DNA of 64,000 nt from Faecalibacterium sp. (GTDB lineage Bacteria; Bacillota; Clostridia; Oscillospirales; Ruminococcaceae), in assembly GCA_020025825.1 (NCBI GenBank), contig JAHHRL010000002.1, positions 1 through 64,000 on the forward strand, read 5' to 3'. The position numbers and the translations under genes are program-made. Shown piece by piece: positions 1 through 8,199 of the stretch. Under the pieces are notes generated by a model. That model searched no databases. It worked only from the letters and a program-made list of their open reading frames with translations, and was not told the DNA's origin. Positions within the stretch are counted from its first letter, which is position 1. Each line of letters starts with the position of its first letter.

Positions 1-749
1 GATTCCCTCGAATTTTCCCCTTGTTCCCCTCTTGACTTCATACCATTAGACTCCTCAATCTCCGGAATGACGCCCAGCACCGGCAGCTGCAGATATTTTT
101 GAATATCTGCATCATCTTTAATGTAATTTTGGAACAATGAGCGTACCACTACAAAGCCCATGGAAAAAATTGCGCCTAAGATACCTGCCAGTGCAATATT
201 GCGCATTGTATTGGGTGATACCGGGTTCAGATTTGCAGAAACTTTGCTTACCGTTTTGCAGGAGCCTGCCTCCACTGCATCTACAATAACACTGGGTGCT
301 ATTTGCGAAATGCGCTGGATAATTTTTTCAGCCAGCTGCGGGTCGGCATCACGCACCGACACACGCATAATCGGTGTGTTGTTTACCGACGAAACCTGAA
401 TGCGCTGGCTCAGTGCCTCATAGCTAATATCCATATGTAATTCATTGATTACACGGTCCAGCACAATATTGCTTTTTAAAATAATCGCATAGGTATCCAC
501 CAAATTTTTAGCAGATACAATGTTATCATTTGTTAAACTGCCATTGGACTCCTGCTTGGCATTTACAATCATGTTAACCGAAGCCTCGTACTGCGGAACC
601 ATCAAAAACTTTGTTACCCCAAATCCAAGCAGTGCCGCAATCACAATTGTAACTACAATCAGCTTCCAGTTTTCTATCAACGCACGAAACAGTTCTAAAA
701 GGTCTATCTCCTGCTCGTATTGTTGATTTTCCATCTCGTTCATTTGCAT
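1..749 (-). CDS. Capsule chain-length determinant (Wzz/CapA/YveK type), 3' end outside window
   Basis: Membrane co-polymerase of the Wzz/CapA/YveK family, which sets polymer length and in Gram-positives activates the partner tyrosine kinase. The visible ~248 residues open with a short acidic cytoplasmic segment (EIDLLELFRALIENWKLI), then a first membrane helix at about residues 25-40, a long extracytoplasmic domain and a second membrane helix near 190-210 (RNIALAGILGAIFSMGFVVV) preceded by a proline motif (LNPVSPNT). The frame is open to base 1, so the C-terminus is missing. The start ATG at 749 follows GGAAGG; a second in-frame ATG at 743 is equally possible. It is the last capsule-related gene seen, with its own upstream promoter candidate at 887-915, so it may be transcribed apart from the long sugar operon. 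A kinase and phosphatase would be expected beyond the left edge. Confidence 0.85.
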   Translation of the reverse strand, partial: MQMNEMENQQYEQEIDLLELFRALIENWKLIVVTIVIAALLGFGVTKFLMVPQYEASVNMIVNAKQESNGSLTNDNIVSAKNLVDTYAIILKSNIVLDRVINELHMDISYEALSQRIQVSSVNNTPIMRVSVRDADPQLAEKIIQRISQIAPSVIVDAVEAGSCKTVSKVSANLNPVSPNTMRNIALAGILGAIFSMGFVVVRSLFQNYIKDDADIQKYLQLPVLGVIPEIEESNGMKSRGEQGENSRE

Positions 750-886
750 GCTTCCTTCCTTTTTATTCAATTTCACCAAACCAATATTGTACAAACCAAT
801 TAAACTATACTGTATGCCAAGTGCATAATATACACTTCGTTTTTTTAGCAGTTACGCCTATTTTTTGCGTAAATTTGCACTTTTGT

Positions 887-915
887 ATAGTATCACAGTT
901 TATTTGCATCTGCAA
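887..915 (-). promoter_or_regulatory. Promoter candidate for the chain-length gene
   Basis: On the minus strand TTGCAG (915-910) and TACTAT (892-887) are separated by exactly 17 bp, with a TG one base upstream of the -10 (extended -10). Transcription would start near 880 and leave a ~130-nt leader before the ATG at 749. The leader carries two short inverted repeats (TACGC/GCGTA and AAGTG/CACTT). The -35 lies inside the last codons of the small ORF at 893-1111, which argues that the ORF and this promoter are not both important. Confidence 0.45.
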
Positions 916-1111
916 TAACGCGCTGCTTTTTGCGGCTTGCTGTTTGCGCAATGTTCTGTTCCAGTATTTTTGCTAAATCTGCAAAAGTCTGCATTTTTTT
1001 ATCTTTACAAGGGGGGTAGCGCTGCACCTGTACCAACGCATTGTTCAGCGCACTATGCGCCATCTGTTGTCCTTGGCCTATTGCGTTACACCAAAATATA
1101 CGCTGAACCAT
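893..1111 (-). CDS. Small uncharacterised ORF after capG (doubtful)
   Basis: A 72-codon open frame lying 19 bp downstream of capG and in the same direction. The product would be basic and glutamine/alanine-rich with no membrane segment and no motif I recognise. A weak GGGG precedes the ATG. The 3' end overlaps a good promoter candidate for the next gene. It could be a real small protein, a decayed remnant, or chance; nothing in the sequence settles it. Confidence 0.25.
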   Translation of the reverse strand: MVQRIFWCNAIGQGQQMAHSALNNALVQVQRYPPCKDKKMQTFADLAKILEQNIAQTASRKKQRVIADANKL

Positions 1112-1130
1112 ATCCCCTGCGGGCTTTCTC

Positions 1131-2300
1131 TTAATACTTGCGCCAAACCATCTTATTTACAACACCCGTATAGCTCTGAATCAGCTTGACCACCTTTGTA
1201 GAAATATTTTCATCCACGTAGTTAGGCACAGGAATACCATAGTCGCCTTCCTTGTTCATTTCCACAGCAGTAGCAACCGCCTGAATCAAGCTGTTGCCAT
1301 CAATGCCTGCCAATACAAAGCCAGCCTTATCCAGCGATTCCGGACGCTCAGTAGAGGTACGGATACAAACTGCCGGGAACGGATGCCCCACACTGGTAAA
1401 GAAGCTGGATTCCTCGGGCAGGGTACCGGAGTCAGACACAACGCAGAAAGCGTTCATCTGCAGGCAGTTATAATCGTGGAAGCCCAAAGGCTCGTGCTGA
1501 ATCACGCGCTTATCCAGCTGGAAACCGCTTGCTTCCAACCGCTTGCGGCTGCGGGGATGGCAGGAGTACAAAATAGGCATATCGTACAGCTCTGCCAGCT
1601 TATTGATTGCAGTAAACAGTGAATTAAAGTTTCTCTCTGTGTCGATATTTTCTTCGCGGTGTGCCGACAGCAGAATATACTTGCCTTTTTCCAGACCCAG
1701 ACGCTGGTGAATATCGCTTGCCTCAATTTTAGCCAGATTACTGTGCAAAACCTCAGCCATGGGCGAACCTGTTACATAGGTGCGCTCCTTGGGCAGGCCG
1801 CAATCTGCCAAATAACGGCGTGCATGCTCCGAGTATGCCATGTTCACGTCGCTGATAATATCCACAATGCGGCGGTTGGTTTCTTCGGGCAAACATTCGT
1901 CCTTGCAGCGGTTGCCGGCTTCCATATGGAAGATAGGAATATGTAGGCGCTTAGCACCAATAACCGACAGACAGCTGTTGGTATCACCTAAAACCAAAAC
2001 CGCATCCGGCTTGATTTCAGCCATCAGGTCATAGCTTTTTGCAATGATATTGCCCATCGTCTGGCCCAGCGTATCACCCACAGCGTCCAAATACACTTCC
2101 GGGTCTGCCAGTTCCAAATCCTTAAAGAATACACCATTCAGGTTGTAGTCGTAGTTTTGGCCGGTGTGTGCCAAAATCGTATCAAAATACTTGCGGCATT
2201 TGGTAATCACCGCAGCCAAACGGATAATCTCCGGTCGAGTACCTACCACAATCAGCAGCTTTAAGCGACCATCATTTTTAAACGAAACCTTTTTCATCAT
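1131..2300 (-). CDS. capG: Non-hydrolysing UDP-sugar 2-epimerase, CapG/WecB family
   Basis: 389 residues, full length for the WecB/CapG family of GT-B-fold 2-epimerases. Visible signatures: VVGTRPEIIRLA at 18-29, GDTNSC at 105-110, HMEAG at 125-129, SAHREEN at 212-218, CHPRSRKR near 247-254 and SDSGTLPEE at 289-297, which are the nucleotide-sugar binding and catalytic regions of this family. In Staphylococcus aureus CapG carries out the last step of UDP-N-acetyl-L-fucosamine synthesis, epimerising UDP-N-acetyl-L-pneumosamine. The placement here next to capF and capE supports that role over plain UDP-ManNAc formation, but the sequence alone does not prove substrate. The start ATG at 2300 follows AAGGAG with 6-bp spacing. 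It lies 10 bp after the acetyltransferase gene and belongs to the same operon. Confidence 0.9.
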   Translation of the reverse strand: MMKKVSFKNDGRLKLLIVVGTRPEIIRLAAVITKCRKYFDTILAHTGQNYDYNLNGVFFKDLELADPEVYLDAVGDTLGQTMGNIIAKSYDLMAEIKPDAVLVLGDTNSCLSVIGAKRLHIPIFHMEAGNRCKDECLPEETNRRIVDIISDVNMAYSEHARRYLADCGLPKERTYVTGSPMAEVLHSNLAKIEASDIHQRLGLEKGKYILLSAHREENIDTERNFNSLFTAINKLAELYDMPILYSCHPRSRKRLEASGFQLDKRVIQHEPLGFHDYNCLQMNAFCVVSDSGTLPEESSFFTSVGHPFPAVCIRTSTERPESLDKAGFVLAGIDGNSLIQAVATAVEMNKEGDYGIPVPNYVDENISTKVVKLIQSYTGVVNKMVWRKY

Positions 2301-2310
2301 TTACAACTCC

Positions 2311-2823
2311 TTACACGGGATATGTACGATTTTGAATAACTTTTCCAGCCTCAACTTTTGTACAGGTCGGAATACGGTTTTCTGCCTTTACAATTGCGCC
2401 TAAACAAATGTGTACGCCTTGCTCCAAAACACATCCATGGTCCACAATGGCGCCGCAATTTACAATACAGCCTCGCTCGACCTGACAATTGGTATTTACC
2501 ACTGCTTTTGGAAAAACGATTGCTCCGGCTGCAATATGCGCCTTTGGGCTTACATAGGCCGATGCATGTACCAAAGTTGGCACTAAAACACCTGCCTGCA
2601 TCAGCCGATCCAGCCATTGTATCCGGCTTACATTATTGCCAAAGGCCGGGTACATCTCGGTTTTTTCGTCTGCAAATCGGGTAAATTCCGCACATTTACC
2701 CAAAATATCCGGTCCAGTTCTGTTGTCATCCAAAAAACAGATTTCGGTATATCTGCTGGACTGACACGCTATATCCGCAACCGTTTGTCCATATCCGCCT
2801 GCACCAAAAATCACAAGCCGCAT
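2311..2823 (-). CDS. PglD/NeuD-family sugar acetyltransferase
   Basis: 170 residues: an N-terminal Rossmann-like PglD_N segment (LVIFGAGGYGQTVADIA at 3-19, an aspartate pair LDD near 32) followed by imperfect hexapeptide repeats of a left-handed beta-helix (about 85-165, with INCGAIVDHGCVLEQG-type turns). Family members transfer acetyl from acetyl-CoA to an amino or hydroxyl group of a nucleotide sugar or sialic acid. It is ~30-40 residues shorter than typical members, losing some C-terminal coils, but ends at a normal stop. The ATG overlaps the capF stop by one base (TAATG), indicating translational coupling. The gene sits between capF and capG, so the acceptor is probably a sugar of the FucNAc branch; that is inference. 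Confidence 0.75.
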   Translation of the reverse strand: MRLVIFGAGGYGQTVADIACQSSRYTEICFLDDNRTGPDILGKCAEFTRFADEKTEMYPAFGNNVSRIQWLDRLMQAGVLVPTLVHASAYVSPKAHIAAGAIVFPKAVVNTNCQVERGCIVNCGAIVDHGCVLEQGVHICLGAIVKAENRIPTCTKVEAGKVIQNRTYPV

Positions 2824-4028
2824 TATGATTTGACCTTCTCAAAGAAAGTATCCGGATGATTTGGGTCAAATGGCTCATTTGCCCACATCACTGTTACCAA
2901 ATTTTCTGTTGCGGAAAGGTTGATGATGTTGTGTGTATAGCCGGGCAGCATATGGATTGCCTCGATTTTATTGCCGGAAACCTCAAACTCCAGCACTTCA
3001 TCCGTGCCGATTTTGCGCTCCTGAATTAGGCCATGACCGGACACTACAATAAAAAACTCCCACTTGGTGTTGTGCCAGTGCTGGCCTTTTGTAATACCTG
3101 GTTTAGAAATATTTACCGAGAACTGGCCGCAATTGGCTGTTTTCAGCAATTCGGTAAAGCTACCGCGCTCATCCATATTCATCTTTAACGGAAAAATGGT
3201 CTTTTCCTTCGGCAAATAAGATAAATAGGTGGAATACAGCTTTTGGGCAAAAGAGTTTGCCGGAATTTCGGGCATTTGCAGGGTGTGGGGCTGTGCCTTA
3301 AAGCTTTCCAACAAATCTACAATTTCGCCCAAGGTTGCCTTATGGGTTACAGGTGCTGCACAATAACGACCGTTTGCTGTAAAAACAGTTTCCAGGCCGT
3401 TAAATTCGCACCGATGCGGCTTACCCTCTAATGCGTCCAGCATTTCGTCCACTACATCGTCAATGTACAGCAACTCCAGTTCGGTGCTGCGGTCATTTAC
3501 CTGAATCGGCAAATCATTTGCCGTATTATTGCAAAAAGTAGCAACGGCGCTGTTATAATTGGGGCGGCACCATTTGCCAAACAAATTGGGAAAACGGTAA
3601 ACCAGCACGGGCGCACCAGTTTGCTTGCTGTAATCAAAAAACAGCTCCTCTCCTGCCAATTTGGATTTGCCATAATCGGATTGTCCATAACGGCCAATCA
3701 GCGTTGCCTGAATCGAAGATGCCAGCATTACAGGGCAGGTGTTCTTGTACTTTTTTAATGTATCCAGCAATGTGGAGGCAAAGCCGAAGTTTCCCTGCAT
3801 AAACTCTGTCCGGTCTTTGGGCCGATTCACACCTGCCAGATTAAAGACAAAATCTGCCTGACTGCAATATGTTTCCAGTTCTTCCGGGGTGCGGTTTATA
3901 TCATATTCAAAGATGTCTTCAATCTGCAAAGCAGGGCGGATTTTGTTTTTTCCGTCTGCGATATTTTTTAGATTTTCTACCAGATTGCGGCCTACAAAGC
4001 CTTTTGCACCTGTTACCAGAATCTTCAT
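2823..4028 (-). CDS. capF: CapF: NADPH-dependent reductase with C-terminal cupin epimerase domain
   Basis: 401 residues from the ATG at 4028. Residues 1-~290 form a short-chain dehydrogenase (MKILVTGAKGFVGRNLVE at the N-terminus; SDYGKSK active-site YxxxK near 140), and ~300-400 a cupin (GQHWHNTKWEFFIVVSG supplies metal-binding histidines). This two-domain build is specific to CapF, which converts the CapE product to UDP-N-acetyl-6-deoxytalose in the UDP-FucNAc route. The start is placed at 4028 because the residues begin with the conserved Rossmann strand there and an AAAGGA lies 11-12 bases upstream; the 27 in-frame codons before it are not family-like. The gene is 91 bp downstream of capE and coupled to the acetyltransferase. 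Confidence 0.9.
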   Translation of the reverse strand: MKILVTGAKGFVGRNLVENLKNIADGKNKIRPALQIEDIFEYDINRTPEELETYCSQADFVFNLAGVNRPKDRTEFMQGNFGFASTLLDTLKKYKNTCPVMLASSIQATLIGRYGQSDYGKSKLAGEELFFDYSKQTGAPVLVYRFPNLFGKWCRPNYNSAVATFCNNTANDLPIQVNDRSTELELLYIDDVVDEMLDALEGKPHRCEFNGLETVFTANGRYCAAPVTHKATLGEIVDLLESFKAQPHTLQMPEIPANSFAQKLYSTYLSYLPKEKTIFPLKMNMDERGSFTELLKTANCGQFSVNISKPGITKGQHWHNTKWEFFIVVSGHGLIQERKIGTDEVLEFEVSGNKIEAIHMLPGYTHNIINLSATENLVTVMWANEPFDPNHPDTFFEKVKS

Positions 4029-4119
4029 GTAATTTGTATTCCTTTCTCCGTTGTACAACCCATTGACAGCGCCCGTGGTTCTGGCCATACGGTCATCTGG
4101 CATTTGCACAAGGCAGCTA

Positions 4120-5169
4120 TTACTTTTCCTGCTCTGCCATTTTCAGCATTTCCTGTACATAATCCGTAGTCAGAATCTTTTTAACGGTGCCTTCTACGTC
4201 CAAGCGCTGGGTGTTGTGGCTGGTATAGCTTTCATCCGACTGGGTATGTACTTTGCCATTTACAACAAATTTGTCATAGTTCAGGTCACGGCTGTCCGCT
4301 ACAACACGGTAATATCCGCCCATATCCTCGCTGCGCAGGCGTTCTTCACGGGTCATCAGGGTTTCGTACAGCTTTTCGCCGTGGCGGGTACCGATGATAT
4401 TGGTGCCGGTATCGCCAAACAGCTGCTGCACAGCCTTTGCCAAATCACCAATGGTAGAAGCATCTGCCTTTTGGATAAACAAATCGCCCGGGTTTGCATG
4501 CTCAAATGCAAACTTAACCAAATCCACAGCCTCATCCAGGTTCATCAGGAAACGTGTCATTTCCGGGTCCGTAATGGTAATCGGCTTACCTGCACGAATT
4601 TGGTCAATAAACAAAGGAATCACCGAGCCACGGCTGCACATAACATTGCCGTAACGGGTGCAGCTGATAACCGTATCGCCACGCTCAGCTGCAACACGGG
4701 CATTTGCATAAATAACATGCTCCATCATTGCCTTGGAAATACCCATTGCATTGATAGGATATGCAGCCTTATCGGTAGACAGGCAAACTACACGCTTGAC
4801 CTTGTTTGCAATCGCAGCATGCAACATATTATCTGTACCGATAACGTTCGTACGGACAGCTTCCATCGGGAAAAACTCGCAGGACGGAACCTGCTTTAAA
4901 GCCGCTGCGTGGAAGATATAGTCAACACCGGGCATTGCATCTGCAATGGACTGTGCATTGCGTACATCGCCAATGTAAAACTTCACCTTGTTTGCATATT
5001 CAGGAAAACGCGCCTGCAGCTCATGGCGCATATCGTCCTGCTTTTTCTCATCGCGGGAGAAAATACGAATCTCACCAATATCCGTAGTAAGAAAATGCTT
5101 TAGCACCGTATTACCAAAAGAACCGGTACCGCCTGTAATCATTAAAGTTGCTCCAGAAAATGCTGACAT
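4120..5169 (-). CDS. capE: CapE: UDP-GlcNAc 4,6-dehydratase/5-epimerase (FlaA1 family)
   Basis: 349 residues, usual length. The N-terminal nucleotide-binding strand reads GATLMITGGTGSFGNTVL and the catalytic segment is NAMGISKAMMEH, i.e. the M-x-x-x-K variant of the SDR Y-x-x-x-K that is typical of CapE/FlaA1 dehydratases. The enzyme inverts C5 while dehydrating UDP-GlcNAc, the first committed step to UDP-L-FucNAc. It opens the capE-capF-acetyltransferase-capG block; a 261-bp AT-rich gap with a candidate promoter separates it from the preceding glycosyltransferase. RBS AAAGGAG lies 9 bases before the ATG. Confidence 0.93.
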   Translation of the reverse strand: MSAFSGATLMITGGTGSFGNTVLKHFLTTDIGEIRIFSRDEKKQDDMRHELQARFPEYANKVKFYIGDVRNAQSIADAMPGVDYIFHAAALKQVPSCEFFPMEAVRTNVIGTDNMLHAAIANKVKRVVCLSTDKAAYPINAMGISKAMMEHVIYANARVAAERGDTVISCTRYGNVMCSRGSVIPLFIDQIRAGKPITITDPEMTRFLMNLDEAVDLVKFAFEHANPGDLFIQKADASTIGDLAKAVQQLFGDTGTNIIGTRHGEKLYETLMTREERLRSEDMGGYYRVVADSRDLNYDKFVVNGKVHTQSDESYTSHNTQRLDVEGTVKKILTTDYVQEMLKMAEQEK

Positions 5170-5430
5170 TATTATTACTCCTTTATATTTTAAAAACTTA
5201 ACTAACTACTAAAACTTACATATCTAAGCGTTTTTAACCATTTAAATATTTTAGCCTGACAACATGCAAGTATCTTCCCAATTATCAGACAGCTCCCTAT
5301 ACTTACAATAGTTACTATGGTTACATATGCTTTCATCATATCAAGATATTGTATTATTTCTAGCTATACTTTTTCTCAAGTACTACTAATTATTTCTCAT
5401 CAAATCTTATTTGTTATGATTTCAGCCATC
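5170..5430. other. AT-rich gap with a candidate promoter for capEFG
   Basis: No coding frame of note. On the minus strand TTGAGA (5379-5374) and TAATAC (5356-5351) are 17 bp apart and could start a capE-F-acetyltransferase-G transcript with a ~180-nt leader. No clear terminator for the upstream glycosyltransferase gene is visible. The promoter call is from consensus match only. Confidence 0.35.
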
Positions 5431-6585
5431 TCATTTACTCTCACCTTTTTGCAAACACTTTTGATATATCTTCTCTAAGAGCACTGCACTATTTTCCCAA
5501 GTGATTTTCTCTACTGTTTTTCTTCCGTGTGACCCCAGTTTTCTTGCATACTCTGAATCTTTCAGCACCGACAGCATTTGGTCTGCTAGATCATTAATGT
5601 CCTTGGGTTCGGCCAGTAAACCATTTTCACCATGCACAATAATTTCGTCAATTCCCATTCCTTTGACGCCAATCGTAGGTAACTCGCAGGCCATAGCTTC
5701 TAAATACACGCAGCCAATTGCCTCATAGAACGAGTCCAACACAAACAAATCACTTTGGCGCATACGTCTGGCAACCTCATCATATGGTTGTCTTCCACTG
5801 AAGATTACACTCTGACCAACACCTAATTCCTCAACTTGATTTTCCAGTTTCTCACGCAATTCGCCCTCTCCGACGATTTCCAGCGTCACTAAAGGTACTA
5901 TCTCTTTAACTTTTGCAAAAGCAGATATCAGATAATTCATTCCCTTGATTGGAATTAAATTACCCACCGAAATGATTCGTTTTTCTTTGTGCCCCTCGTC
6001 TTTCTGAGGATAAAACAAATCAATATTTACTCCATTATAAAGGGTATAGACTGGTACTGTATGAATCCTTTGTCGCACGATATCAGAAACCTTATTACTA
6101 ACACCAATAATAGCACTGCACTTTTTCAACAAACCTGCTCTGCGATGTGCGTTATATAGTGCAATCAAAGGGTGATTCTCTTTATAGTTTAACCAGACAT
6201 TTAGTCCATGATAATGCTGTACCACTGGAATGTTCAAACTCTGCCCAGCATACACAGCTGCAGCTAGATACACATCCCCGGTTATATGAACCGCAATTAA
6301 ATCATATTGTTTATTCAACATAAATTTTTCAATCGCTTTTCCGTATTGAATACCAGCATTTTTAAATTTAGCCATGGAAGGATGATGCTCTTTCGTTAAA
6401 ACATATCGATTTTCAACAGCATCCTCCTGAAAGCGAATTTCATATTCAGTTTGTCCATCGTCTGGTACCATGACATCAATTTGATCTCCTAATTTTCTCA
6501 GCGCATCCAACTGTTGTTTAATAAAGACACAATATTGCGAGCGATTTTCAGATGGATATCCAGATGATATAACCAGTATCTTCAT
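5431..6585 (-). CDS. GT4 glycosyltransferase
   Basis: 384 residues; N-terminal GT-B domain begins MKILVISSGYPSENRSQ and the C-terminal nucleotide-sugar domain has the GT4 pattern (VGNLIPIKGMNYLI near 205, GEGELREKLE near 235, a DLFVLDSFYEAIGCVYLEA stretch carrying E-x7-E near 290). Retaining transfer of a sugar from a nucleotide donor to the growing lipid-linked repeat unit at the inner membrane face is expected. The ATG at 6585 is chosen because AAAGGAGAACAT sits directly upstream, whereas the earlier in-frame start has no RBS. Specific donor and acceptor are unknown. Confidence 0.85.
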   Translation of the reverse strand: MKILVISSGYPSENRSQYCVFIKQQLDALRKLGDQIDVMVPDDGQTEYEIRFQEDAVENRYVLTKEHHPSMAKFKNAGIQYGKAIEKFMLNKQYDLIAVHITGDVYLAAAVYAGQSLNIPVVQHYHGLNVWLNYKENHPLIALYNAHRRAGLLKKCSAIIGVSNKVSDIVRQRIHTVPVYTLYNGVNIDLFYPQKDEGHKEKRIISVGNLIPIKGMNYLISAFAKVKEIVPLVTLEIVGEGELREKLENQVEELGVGQSVIFSGRQPYDEVARRMRQSDLFVLDSFYEAIGCVYLEAMACELPTIGVKGMGIDEIIVHGENGLLAEPKDINDLADQMLSVLKDSEYARKLGSHGRKTVEKITWENSAVLLEKIYQKCLQKGESK

Positions 6586-6636
6586 ATGTTCTCCTTTGAT
6601 GTGCAAATCATTTCATACAAGACTAGAGTGAATTGC

Positions 6637-8169
6637 TCAAGATTTTTTCACGAGAAATTTCACCCGTTTCATTACATCTTTTAACGCTTGAGTATGGAAA
6701 TAGCACATAAGCAACACTGCATTTGATACCACCGCACAAACAATTGCTTTCAAAGCAAATCCAATAATTCCCTTGCATGATACCAAATTCACTAACCAAT
6801 AGGTAATGCCGTAATCTGCAAAAAAGATACTCATTGTAACCAGATAGCGAATCAGATATTTGTAAAATGGCAGCGCCAGCACTTTTTTATAGACTACATA
6901 ACCCTCTCTAATCTCACTGGTGCAAAGTCTAGATATAGATGTTGCAATGTAAACGCCAAAAAGTCCCCAGTTCTGCGCAAGAATCAGAGAAAGAATTACA
7001 TTGACTACTCCAAACATCACATATGCATTTTTAGCTTCATCGAAGTAACCGCTTGTCGTTCGAAAAGTAAAAATTGGATAATTGATTCCTCCGATATAAG
7101 AAATTAACACCAATGCAACTACAACCGCCTGACTCGTTGAAAATCCTGCTCCAATCCAAACATGAATAAACGGTGTAGCCAAAACCATAATACACACACT
7201 GACAAAAGTATAAATCCAATGCGTCAACAAATACAATTCATTAAAAACTCTTCTTTTTTTATCAATTGTAGCATCAACGTTCAGATTTCCAAAACTACCA
7301 GAGAGCCCTGAAACAGCAGACCAAAGAAAGCTGTATACGGAATTGATAATCATAGTATAGTTTGAAACGATTCCAACCGAGGACAGACCAATGAACTTGG
7401 CAATAATTAGGTTATCTGATCCGTTGCTAACTACACTAGCAATTTTTGATATAGACAACGCTTTAATATCTTTGAAGATTTCTTTTTTCTCTGTCGCATC
7501 TAACTTTTCTTGCGGTTTTTTTCTGGTCCACTCGTAATGTTTGTTCACATAAACAGAAATAGCCAAATTTGAACCCACAGAACCAATTATCTGTACAATT
7601 AGATAAAGATAATAATTCCCTGTAAAAATCAGAATTGCTGCCTGCATCAGGATTTCCAGGGTCTTGACACTCATTCTGATAAGTGAAATTATGTAATTGT
7701 TTTGTGCTACTGTCAACACAGATTGTTTGTATACCAGAAGATATGAGCATACATTATTCAGCAAGAAAAGCCAAAAAATAACTTGAAAATTCTCAGGGAT
7801 CGATGGTTTTTCCGCCACAAGGAAATCAATGAAGAATGACAGTGTGAAACCAATTACACCAACTACTACTGCAATCCAGCGATATGCGCTGCGGTAAAAG
7901 CACAGAAGTTGCTCCAGTTTTTTATAATTGTTTTCCTTCGCCGGCTTATACATTGCAAACACTAGAGCATCTCCAATACCCAATTCTGCAAAGGAGAGTA
8001 CTGTTAAGATATTTGCAAACAATCCATTAATGCCCAAATACTCTGTCGATAAGCACTTGATAAAAACCGTTCTTACAATAAAACTAAGTAGCAGCGTAAA
8101 GACATGTCCGAAAATTCCCACCATCAGATTTTTCGCACTTTTACCAGTTCTTGAAACATTCTCTGCCAT
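6637..8169 (-). CDS. wzx: Wzx-type repeat-unit flippase
   Basis: 510 residues with about 12-14 hydrophobic helices and an N-terminal NLMVGIFGHVFTLLLSFIV typical of the polysaccharide transport (MATE/MVF-like) superfamily. The family flips undecaprenyl-diphosphate-linked repeat units across the membrane. An AAAGGAAG RBS precedes the ATG. Together with the polymerase at 10360-11502 and the chain-length regulator it defines a Wzx/Wzy-dependent locus. The gene name is by function; sequence within this family is too divergent to trace orthology. Confidence 0.85.
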   Translation of the reverse strand: MAENVSRTGKSAKNLMVGIFGHVFTLLLSFIVRTVFIKCLSTEYLGINGLFANILTVLSFAELGIGDALVFAMYKPAKENNYKKLEQLLCFYRSAYRWIAVVVGVIGFTLSFFIDFLVAEKPSIPENFQVIFWLFLLNNVCSYLLVYKQSVLTVAQNNYIISLIRMSVKTLEILMQAAILIFTGNYYLYLIVQIIGSVGSNLAISVYVNKHYEWTRKKPQEKLDATEKKEIFKDIKALSISKIASVVSNGSDNLIIAKFIGLSSVGIVSNYTMIINSVYSFLWSAVSGLSGSFGNLNVDATIDKKRRVFNELYLLTHWIYTFVSVCIMVLATPFIHVWIGAGFSTSQAVVVALVLISYIGGINYPIFTFRTTSGYFDEAKNAYVMFGVVNVILSLILAQNWGLFGVYIATSISRLCTSEIREGYVVYKKVLALPFYKYLIRYLVTMSIFFADYGITYWLVNLVSCKGIIGFALKAIVCAVVSNAVLLMCYFHTQALKDVMKRVKFLVKKS

Positions 8170-8199
8170 TTATCTGCTTCCTTTCTTTAGACAACTTTT

